From Balneolales bacterium (GTDB lineage: Bacteria; Bacteroidota; Rhodothermia; Balneolales; Cyclonatronaceae), in contig JAFIET010000032.1 of NCBI GenBank assembly GCA_020832405.1, positions 1 through 40,324 of the forward strand: DNA of 40,324 bases, given 5' to 3'. Within the stretch, counting starts at the first letter, position 1, and the number at the start of each line of letters is the position of its first letter. Below are positions 1 through 7,398 of this stretch, piece after piece. The notes under the pieces are model-generated. The model did not search any database. It had not been told where the DNA came from and saw only the letters and a program-made list of their open reading frames with translations. A program made the translations under genes and the position numbers.

Positions 1-270
1 TGGGCCTCCATCATCAGCCTTTCCTTCGCAATTATGAGTCAGAAGGTAGCGCAAAATCAGATGGGGCTTTACATGGGTTTGTTCAACCTCTCTGTAGTAC
101 TGCCGCAGCTCGTTTCCAGTTTTGCAATCGGTGAAATCGTGGAAGCGGTTGACGCAAAAAACATCCTGCTCATTATCTGCGCCGTCACGGTTGCGGCTTC
201 TGCCGTTTCATGGACCTTCGTGAAGGAGCCCGAAGACCGGATGACCGATAACCCCGTGCTTAAAGACTGA
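1..270 (+). CDS. MFS transporter, C-terminal fragment (5' end outside window)
   Basis: The reading frame is open from base 1 and stops at 268-270, so only the last 89 residues are visible. They hold one complete membrane helix pair: a segment around GLYMGLFNLSVVLPQL, then a second hydrophobic helix (NILLIICAVTVAASAVSW), and a short charged cytoplasmic tail ending in VLKD. The G-x-Y-M-G-L-F-N pattern followed by a proline-containing helix is typical of helices 11-12 of major facilitator superfamily sugar transporters such as the maltose/sucrose type. The substrate cannot be read from the fragment. A strong hairpin with a T-run follows 75 bp downstream, so this is the last gene of its transcript. 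Alternative: any other MFS subfamily. Confidence 0.75.
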   Translation, partial: WASIISLSFAIMSQKVAQNQMGLYMGLFNLSVVLPQLVSSFAIGEIVEAVDAKNILLIICAVTVAASAVSWTFVKEPEDRMTDNPVLKD

Positions 271-344
271 TTTTTGATTGATTGATAAATAGTTCGATGT
301 AGTATCATTTTCAACAATTATTGTTAGATGATATACATAGTTTC

Positions 345-380
345 AAAGGCAGCTTCCTGACCGGAGCTGCCTTTTTTTGT
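345..380 (+). terminator. Rho-independent terminator after the MFS gene
   Basis: A perfect 10-bp stem (AAAGGCAGCT at 345-354, AGCTGCCTTT at 365-374) with a 10-nt loop runs straight into a T-rich tract at 372-386. It lies 75 bp after the MFS stop codon and reads in the plus direction. Confidence 0.85.
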
Positions 381-507
381 TTTTTATTGGGTGAAGAAGC
401 AATTTCCCTACTCACATTACCGGCCCCATCTGAGCAAACGGTGTGCCATACCATGCCGCCTTAACTGCCTGGAATAAGGGCTGGCACCCATCATCCTGAA
501 AACAAAC

Positions 508-550
508 AAAGCCGCTGCAATCCTGAAGAAGGACTGCAGCGGCTTTTTTA
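508..550. terminator. Bidirectional terminator between MFS and the minus-strand peptide/protease transcript
   Basis: A 12-bp perfect stem (508-519 with 535-546) encloses a 15-nt loop. In the plus direction it is followed by six T. In the minus direction it is followed by a TTTGTTTGTTTT tract. It can therefore stop minus-strand transcripts from the S8 protease and small peptide, and back up the MFS terminator. Confidence 0.7.
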
Positions 551-562
551 AAAGAGGTTAAG

Positions 563-584
563 CCGGGTCAGTTTCCTGACCCGG
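563..584 (-). terminator. Hairpin downstream of the 45-aa peptide gene
   Basis: An 8-bp perfect stem (CCGGGTCA 563-570, TGACCCGG 577-584) with a 6-nt loop starts about 30 bp past the peptide stop codon on the minus strand. The trailing sequence is only moderately T-rich, so it may act as an RNA-stabilising 3' hairpin, with the stronger hairpin at 508-550 doing the termination. Confidence 0.45.
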
Positions 585-615
585 ACTTTCGGTTAACCCT
601 CTGCTTAAGCATAGC

Positions 616-753
616 TTAGCTTTGGGTTGACGGAGGCGGCAGGGATACCGGATCCCCCAGCGGCCCTGGTGGCAGTGACATTAAAACAGCGGAAGTAACA
701 TTATCAAAATCGGTGACCCGAATTTCGGGCTTTTCATAGGTTATCTTTTTCAT
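616..753 (-). CDS. Small 45-residue peptide with leader-like N-terminus and Pro/Gly-rich C-terminus
   Basis: An ATG at 753-751 opens a 45-codon frame ending with TAA at 618-616. The N-terminal half (MKKITYEKPEIRVTDF) is charged and has a YxxPxI pattern. The C-terminal half (LPPGPLGDPVSLPPP and four further residues) is rich in Pro, Gly and Ser. It has no signal peptide, membrane segment or cysteine. It starts 32 bp after the stop codon of the S8 protease and is followed by two hairpins, which suggests the last gene of that transcript. No Shine-Dalgarno is visible, as is common in this phylum. The layout resembles short Bacteroidota peptides that begin MKK-x-Y-x-K-P and the YxxP leader motif of lasso-peptide precursors, but no maturation enzyme is nearby. 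Function unknown; I do not recognise a named family. Confidence 0.6.
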   Translation of the reverse strand: MKKITYEKPEIRVTDFDNVTSAVLMSLPPGPLGDPVSLPPPSTQS

Positions 754-785
754 AAATCTATACTATTAAAGTGAAATTGGGTTGT

Positions 786-3700
786 TTATTTGATGAGTGT
801 CATTTTCCGGGTATCGGTGAAACTGCCTGCCTGCAGGCGGTAAATGTAAACACCGCTTGAGAGACGCCGGGCATCAAAAGGAACGGTGTGGAAACCGGCA
901 TTTTGGGTGCCGTTTACAAGTACCGCAACACGCTGCCCCTGAATGTTGAATACTTCGAGGCGCACTTCTGTATTCACCGGAAGCGAGTAGCTTATTTGAG
1001 TAAGCGGGTTGAACGGGTTCGGGTAGTTCTGCATGAGTGAGAAACTGCGCGGCTGCTCAGTAACCGGCTCAACAGAAGTCGGAACGCCATAGCTGATAAT
1101 CAGCTCAAAGCGGTCTTCCAGATCAAGGTTAACCAGCTCAGGGCTCTGTGCAATGCTCACAGCATCCATGTTGCGGGCGGTAAGCACGCGTTGCAGGTTT
1201 GAGTGGCTCGGCGTATTGATGAAGGTGTACGGATGGCCTTCCGCAAGCTCGTGTACGATGCCCGTGAGGTTATCGCGCACGCTTACGAAATAATCAGCTG
1301 CCCACCCATCAAAACCGTCAAGATTGAGGCTAAAGCTACCTGCATGGGTTGATGCAAATGAAATCGGAATCGCTAACTGCTCACCGTAGGCTAACTCGTG
1401 ATTTTGTAATACTTCAAGGCTGTTGCCTTCACCTCTGATGCCAAAGCTGAGTGCAGGCACCGTAAGTGATTGCGGACGCGCAACTGAAGTCTGAACCTCA
1501 TCATTCGTTCCCAATAGCGTAATTACTGCAAGGTCAGAGAGCTCTCCATTGCTTACTGAAAGCGCAAGGTATGGAACCAGCTGCTCATTATGCAGCTCAG
1601 CGCCCCTTTCAGTTACAGCATAGGTCTCACGGAAATCAATGAAACCAGTTACCCGGTTGGCAACTACCCGCGCCTGAAAACCTTCAAAGCCACGAATAAC
1701 GCCATCATGCGCAATCATACCTGCAAGGCCTGACATCGGGAAACCGAAGCTCGGACGGAATGTGCCGCTGCCGAGATTGGCTTCGTTATCATAAACGAAG
1801 ATAGTAGAGAACACGCGGTTCAAACCACCTTCAGCCACCAGCGCATTCCAATCGATATCGAACGGATACGGGTTGGCGGCCATATTCCAGCCTGCTTCGT
1901 TAACCGGCTCAACGGCAGTTGTTTCACCTTCTGTGCGGCTGAGAACTACCCGTACATTGCGGTTATTTCTGCGACCATCAACCGTAAGTGTTTTGGGCCA
2001 TGTTACCGGGCCACCGATTTCATTTCGGTCAAACATGTAAACAAGAACGCTGCGGCCTGCATTGTTGAAGCTTCTCACATCTGAACCTGAACCAACAACA
2101 TTGGTTGCATTATTTGGTGCGTACCATTCTTTGTCGGCTTCAACATAATAAAGTACGTTAGGTTCTGCATTCGGATTTGACGATGCAGAGCCCGGGTAAC
2201 CCTGTGTCCAGATGTCTGAAAACAACTCACCGTAGGTTGAGCCGCGCACGGGTGTTGAAACCAGTCTCCATCCTTCGGTTCCGCTAAACGTTTGTGTCCA
2301 GGTTCCGAAGAAGTTATATACCGTAAGTTCGGCTGAAAGGGTGAAGACAGGCTCGTTGAATGCATTGCTGCTGATGTGCAATCCACCTGTGTATTCAGCG
2401 GGATCGAGGCCTTCTGCGTCGAACGTTACGGTAATCTGTGCTGATTCACCGGGTGCAACTGTTCCGCTGCTGATATCAGCGGAAATCCACACCGCCGGAC
2501 TCTCCTGCAACCCTTCTTCATCAGGTAATGAACCATCAAAGCCGGGTCGTAAGTCGATGGTTGTGAACGGTGTGATCGTGAATTCGAGGTCCTTGGTACC
2601 GGTATTAAAGATCATGAAGGTTTGCTCAGCTGTTTCTGCGAAATCAGGATACAGTTCAAGCTCTTCAGACATCTCTGATTTATCGAGGCTGATCAGCGGG
2701 GCATCAAACACGTTAACCATCAGGTCAATAATGCCAACCGGTGTTGCCGGTGAATTCGTTGTAACACGAATTTCGCCGGGATAAGCACCTTCGGCGGTTT
2801 CTTCCGTGTTAGCGGTAACATTAACGATTACAGACTCCTCCGGCGCAAGGGTTCCGGTACGGACATCAAAGCTGAATAACCCGTCTTCGGTGAGGCCGAT
2901 TACGTTCACAATATGTGCAACATCGGAGAATCCTAAAGATGCAAGGGAAGCCGGTTCATCAATACCACATGCAGGGGCCTGGATATATGACGGAGCAGAT
3001 TCTCCGGCACCGTTAGCACCCGGGAACATATCGCTGATGGGTGATTCCGGAACTTCGATTTCAGCAACAATCGTAGCACCGGCAGGAATTTGAGCTGATA
3101 CGGGGATAGTAATAACCGACCCGTCGCTTGAGCTGTCAATCGGGAATGAGGACTCCCCTACAAGTGTCATATTACTATAGGTAAAATCACCATCAAGCAG
3201 ATAAACGCGCGCAAAACTTTGCAGCGGGCTTCCTGTTGCCTGAAATAATCCAAATTGCAAAGCTGTTACCTCAATACCACCTTCAATATCAAAGTCGGTA
3301 AGGGTGTATGTTCTCAAAAAGCGGTTAAGAGCAGTTGTGGTATCAGCACCGCAACGCACCCCTAAACCGGAAGGCACCTGGGAGTTTGAATGGGTGAGAA
3401 TCACTTCATTGCTCAGCAGGCCGCGCGTAAAGAAAGTCTGACCATTATTGGTTCGTGTTTCAGTACGTTCTATTGCGTTCAGCCCGGACTGCGTGAAGCT
3501 GTACTCGCCGGAAACCATTGCATAGTCATCGCTTTCGCTGCGTGCCCGCAGCTCAACTTCGGTAACTTCACCCTTTGGGGTTAAAATCCTCTCCTCAGCA
3601 TCAAGTGCATCACCGCCAACGCTGAAATCCATATCCGACTCGCCGTCGTTGGTAATGGTGAAGCTGAATAAGCCATTGTTTCCTACAAGCACGTTCACAA

Positions 3701-6700
3701 CAGCAGATGTTGGGTCGAGCGAGAGAAAACCGGGATTCACAGCACTGGCGCTAAGGCTTACCGTATGTGAACCATCGTTGGTATCAAAGCTAAGCAGAGC
3801 CGTTTTGCTGCCGTCGCTTGTGGGTGCGAACTCCACAACTATGGTTCGGCGGACACCGCTTTCAAGGCTGAACGGCTCAGCATTCACCACAAACTCGTCG
3901 CTGTTGGAAGTGATACTGTTCACATCAAGCGGGATTGAGCCCATATTGCGGATAGAGAAACTTCTGGTAATTGTGTTACCTACAAAAATTTCAGGGAAGC
4001 TCAGCACTTCTGTGCTCGCGGTAAATGCCGCAGCATCATCCACATCAAGAACTACCTGAACCGAAGCAGAAGGTGTTACCGGGTCGTTTGAAAGCACGGT
4101 TAGGGTATTGGAGTATGAACCTCCGGGATACCGGCGTGCATCAAGCGTGAGGTTTATGGTTTCAGAACTGCCTGGCTGTACGATACCGCTTGCCGGAGAT
4201 ACGGCCATAATATTCCGCGCATTACGGCTTAGCGTAATAGAACCATTCCAGGTTTGGGTTCTCGGAATTACACCTAAGGCACCGGGATCAGCATGTACCA
4301 AAGATATATTTAGTCCGGCGAGATTCAGCGGGGTGGGGATAGCAACCGGTGTTGTTACCGAATTTCCGCCGCCCGGCCAGTTAATCCGGTTTGGGCCAAT
4401 ATTCACAGTGCCCCCTACCTGAAGCACAACTGTACCAGCATTAACCGCAGCGCCGCTATGAAAAACAAGTGCCAGGGCACGTGCCGGGGCTGCCAAAAAG
4501 GTACTTGCACGGCTGAAGTTTGGTGTAACCGATACGACTTCACCAATCAGATCTGAATCAACCAATACACCGGCAAGCGATACGAGGGACAGCCCTGAAA
4601 AGCTTATGGGGTAATTCAGGCTTTCAAGTTCTTCATCCTGAAGTACAAACCCTTCAAAAGCTGCCATGATATCACGCTCTGATGGCTCTGCAGTTTCAGC
4701 GGTAAGGGTTCCGTTCAGGAAGGCCTCAATCACCGTTTTGTGCATAGTAGCAATCATGATGCCCTGATCTTCTGCCATTACCTCAAAATAGCGGGCAGCA
4801 AGTGCTTCACGGATTTCAGCAAACTCCGCAGCATTTGGGTCAAAAATCCGGGAGGAAGTAAAGCCGGGCAGGGTGTACAGGAGCGGACCGTCGCCGTCGT
4901 TGGTGATGTCGAACGCGGCATCGATAAAGCGCCCGCTGAGTCCGGATGCCGTAACAGACCCGGAACCAAGATTTACAACGGGGGCGTTGATACCTTCACC
5001 TGTTACATCTATTGTAATTATGCCATTATCAGCATCATCACTTTCAACAGTGATTATTCCGTCAAAAACGCCAATCGATGCGGGTGAGAAGGTCACATTT
5101 ACCGCCAGCGACTGTCCGAAATTCAGTGTTACAGGGTCAGAGAAATCTACGCTGAAGGTACCATGATCAGAAGTTACGGAGTTAACGGTAACCGGATCAT
5201 CATTGGAGTTGATCAGACGGAAGCTTTTTGTGGAGGTCAAGCCCTGAACCACAAAGCTGAAGTCAATTTCACTCACGTTGGCAGAAAAACTGCCGCCGCC
5301 AAATGAAGCAAGTGCAGCGCCGGCATTTATTCTGGTTCCGAGTTGACCAACAAAGTTCGGGTTGCGTGCGTCGATGTTATCGCCGGTGAAAACCATACGG
5401 TCGTAGATTTCCTGAGCGGTGAGGCCCGGCTGATAGGAAGCAATCAAGGCAGCCACACCTGCAGCATGCGGCGATGCCATAGAGGTACCGCTGAAAGCAG
5501 AATAGCCGCCTCCCCTTACGGTGCTAAGAACAGCCGAACCCGGCGCTGACATATCAATCCAGGGACCGTAGCAGCTAAAATTTGATTTCCGGTCGTTCTG
5601 GTCTGTAGAAGCGATAGCAATAACTTCAGGGTTTGATGCGATCGGCTGTGTTGGGGTAGCACAGGTACTGTTTCCTGCTGCGAAAAATACAACCCCACCC
5701 TGTACCGGACCTACTGCATTCCCTTCAGCGTCAAAACCGGCATTTTGAATAAAATAGAGAATAGCGTCGCGAAGTGCCTGTGAAGCCGCACCACCACCCC
5801 AGCTGTTGTTCGAGATAACGGCACCGTTATCTGCGCCATAAACAAAGCTTTGGGGGAAACCACCGGTGCTGTTGTTGTTGCCAAAGGTTCGGGCTGTCAT
5901 AATCTGCACCCCGGGGCCGCTTTCGTTACCTCCTGCTACACCCGCAACCCCGATACCATTACCGCTGCGGGCAGCAATTGTACCAGAAACGTGTGTACCG
6001 TGATCGTTGGCGTCTTGTATGTCGCTGTTATTATTGACAAAGTTCCAGCCATGAATATCACCGTCGAATCCGTTTTCCGGACCCGGAAACGGATTAACCC
6101 AGAGGCTTTCAACAAGATCCGGGTGTGCGAGATCGATACCTGAGTCAACCACCTTTACAATCACATCCTGACTTCCGGTAGTGAAATTCCAGGCCGGAAA
6201 CAGATTGATGTGAGCGCCCGGTGTTCCTCCGGTCTGCCCGGTATTGTTGTAGTGCCACTGCTGAGGCAGCAGGGGGTCATTGAAGTTTAAGATCTCATCA
6301 AGGCTGAGTGCTTCACCCATGTGATACCGCACATACACCCTTTCAGCTACCTCAATTTCCGGCAGGCTGCTATACAGGTTTGCAAGCTCAGCTTCTTCAA
6401 CATCTGATTCATAATACAGCTTAAACCAGCGGTCCAGACCATGACGGCGGTGCCTTTCAGCAAACCGCGGGTCGGTTACAAATACCTGCTCCATCGACAG
6501 AACATTAAACTGTTCGCTGAGCATATCAACTGCCGAAAGACCCGATAGCCGGGGGTTGTCAGCAAGTGCCGACCGGTTCAGTAAACCGGTAGCATCAGGC
6601 GCAAACTTGATCTTCAGATAACCTTTATGCCATTCGATCTGATCCTGCGCGGTTACTGATGCTGGTAAGGCCAGCATAATCACTGCAAGGCACAACACCA

Positions 6701-6734
6701 GCATCCTGCACATTGTAAACTTAGTTAGTTGCAT
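786..6734 (-). CDS. Giant secreted S8 (subtilisin-like) serine protease with T9SS type A sorting domain
   Basis: With the ATG at 6734 the product is 1982 residues and opens with a signal peptide (MQLTKFTMCR then a hydrophobic core ending in ASVTA-Q). An in-frame ATG at 6758 and a TTG at 6779 are alternatives. A ~120-residue propeptide-like region precedes the S8 domain (about 160-480), which has the full triad: Asp197 in VVDSGID, His245 in DHGTHVSG, Ser418 in SGTSMASPHAAG, and oxyanion Asn355 in FFAAGN. Several Ig-like repeats follow that resemble ASPM/SPD-2/Hydin or choice-of-anchor modules (recurring FxIxNxGxxPL and SNDPVTP patterns), interrupted by a helical insert near 640-750. A GWRLVSTPV...GWNMAANPYPF region leads to the last ~85 residues, a Por-secretion/T9SS type A domain (NYPNPFNPLTQISYSLP). 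The expected role is an exported or surface-anchored protease that crosses the outer membrane by T9SS. No T9SS machinery gene is in the window. Confidence 0.93.
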   Translation of the reverse strand: MQLTKFTMCRMLVLCLAVIMLALPASVTAQDQIEWHKGYLKIKFAPDATGLLNRSALADNPRLSGLSAVDMLSEQFNVLSMEQVFVTDPRFAERHRRHGLDRWFKLYYESDVEEAELANLYSSLPEIEVAERVYVRYHMGEALSLDEILNFNDPLLPQQWHYNNTGQTGGTPGAHINLFPAWNFTTGSQDVIVKVVDSGIDLAHPDLVESLWVNPFPGPENGFDGDIHGWNFVNNNSDIQDANDHGTHVSGTIAARSGNGIGVAGVAGGNESGPGVQIMTARTFGNNNSTGGFPQSFVYGADNGAVISNNSWGGGAASQALRDAILYFIQNAGFDAEGNAVGPVQGGVVFFAAGNSTCATPTQPIASNPEVIAIASTDQNDRKSNFSCYGPWIDMSAPGSAVLSTVRGGGYSAFSGTSMASPHAAGVAALIASYQPGLTAQEIYDRMVFTGDNIDARNPNFVGQLGTRINAGAALASFGGGSFSANVSEIDFSFVVQGLTSTKSFRLINSNDDPVTVNSVTSDHGTFSVDFSDPVTLNFGQSLAVNVTFSPASIGVFDGIITVESDDADNGIITIDVTGEGINAPVVNLGSGSVTASGLSGRFIDAAFDITNDGDGPLLYTLPGFTSSRIFDPNAAEFAEIREALAARYFEVMAEDQGIMIATMHKTVIEAFLNGTLTAETAEPSERDIMAAFEGFVLQDEELESLNYPISFSGLSLVSLAGVLVDSDLIGEVVSVTPNFSRASTFLAAPARALALVFHSGAAVNAGTVVLQVGGTVNIGPNRINWPGGGNSVTTPVAIPTPLNLAGLNISLVHADPGALGVIPRTQTWNGSITLSRNARNIMAVSPASGIVQPGSSETINLTLDARRYPGGSYSNTLTVLSNDPVTPSASVQVVLDVDDAAAFTASTEVLSFPEIFVGNTITRSFSIRNMGSIPLDVNSITSNSDEFVVNAEPFSLESGVRRTIVVEFAPTSDGSKTALLSFDTNDGSHTVSLSASAVNPGFLSLDPTSAVVNVLVGNNGLFSFTITNDGESDMDFSVGGDALDAEERILTPKGEVTEVELRARSESDDYAMVSGEYSFTQSGLNAIERTETRTNNGQTFFTRGLLSNEVILTHSNSQVPSGLGVRCGADTTTALNRFLRTYTLTDFDIEGGIEVTALQFGLFQATGSPLQSFARVYLLDGDFTYSNMTLVGESSFPIDSSSDGSVITIPVSAQIPAGATIVAEIEVPESPISDMFPGANGAGESAPSYIQAPACGIDEPASLASLGFSDVAHIVNVIGLTEDGLFSFDVRTGTLAPEESVIVNVTANTEETAEGAYPGEIRVTTNSPATPVGIIDLMVNVFDAPLISLDKSEMSEELELYPDFAETAEQTFMIFNTGTKDLEFTITPFTTIDLRPGFDGSLPDEEGLQESPAVWISADISSGTVAPGESAQITVTFDAEGLDPAEYTGGLHISSNAFNEPVFTLSAELTVYNFFGTWTQTFSGTEGWRLVSTPVRGSTYGELFSDIWTQGYPGSASSNPNAEPNVLYYVEADKEWYAPNNATNVVGSGSDVRSFNNAGRSVLVYMFDRNEIGGPVTWPKTLTVDGRRNNRNVRVVLSRTEGETTAVEPVNEAGWNMAANPYPFDIDWNALVAEGGLNRVFSTIFVYDNEANLGSGTFRPSFGFPMSGLAGMIAHDGVIRGFEGFQARVVANRVTGFIDFRETYAVTERGAELHNEQLVPYLALSVSNGELSDLAVITLLGTNDEVQTSVARPQSLTVPALSFGIRGEGNSLEVLQNHELAYGEQLAIPISFASTHAGSFSLNLDGFDGWAADYFVSVRDNLTGIVHELAEGHPYTFINTPSHSNLQRVLTARNMDAVSIAQSPELVNLDLEDRFELIISYGVPTSVEPVTEQPRSFSLMQNYPNPFNPLTQISYSLPVNTEVRLEVFNIQGQRVAVLVNGTQNAGFHTVPFDARRLSSGVYIYRLQAGSFTDTRKMTLIK

Positions 6735-6779
6735 GAATTGATTGATTTTAAGATACATGAATCTGTTTATTGCACACAA

Positions 6780-7398
6780 ATTTCCATACCCTTTGATGGT
6801 GCTTTTGTAACAGCAGTCCGGTTCTCACCTGTACTTAACAGGCATAACCTATGTTCATTCTTTTAAACCGTTAGATATTGCGCGGTAAATCAGAACTATC
6901 TGTTACTATGCTACTTCTCAGCCGGGTACCTTACCAGTTTTTGAGCAGGGGCCCTCAAAACCTGCTAACCCCCCTTTTATCCTGAGTTACAAGCTCAGTC
7001 GGGGGTTTTCCATTCTACAACACCATTTTAAGACACGGAGATCATCCCGGAAAATTAAGGTTTAATTTTACAGGAAGCATTTAAGGCCTTAATACCCGTT
7101 TAAACTTTAGGGTTGGTGCTGAGCGAATATGCACAGGGAAGTTGTAAATTACACCTGGCCAAACAAATCACTGATATTAATTTTAGTATATAAATAACAG
7201 CATTAACCACACTTGTTTTAACACACTCAATAAACCTATCTGCACATATTTTATACAAACAAATACTTACAGCTATACGACCATTAATAGATATTTTACC
7301 TAACCAAAGCCTGTAAAGCCGGCACTGTCCGGTATTATGTTACCGGGCTCTGTTTCAATTTTGAACAAATATACATGGCTGATTTACAGAAATCGGGG
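6780..7398. other. Intergenic region between the subtilase and the outer-membrane protein
   Basis: About 650 bp, AT-rich between 7080 and 7320, with no convincing open frame on either strand. It holds a nested hairpin at 6967-7008 and a weaker one at 7327-7348 (GTCCGGTA/TACCGGGC, loop 6 nt) that could end the outer-membrane protein transcript. A TATATTTG (-7-like) box reads minus at 7373-7366 but has no TTG at the right distance. The subtilase promoter presumably lies here, but I cannot place it. Confidence 0.5.
6967..7008. repeat. Nested inverted repeat (hairpin) upstream of the subtilase
   Basis: The outer arms AACCCCC (6967-6973) and GGGGGTT (7001-7007) enclose an inner CTGAG/CTCAG stem (6982-6986 with 6994-6998). 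In the plus direction it is followed by TTTT. No plus-strand gene ends here, so it may be a structured 5' leader of the minus-strand subtilase mRNA rather than a terminator. Confidence 0.4.

Noticed and set aside
7366-7373. TATATTTG box on the minus strand as a possible subtilase promoter
   Set aside because: No TTG 17-23 bp upstream and it lies about 630 bp from the subtilase start; chance match likely in AT-rich DNA.
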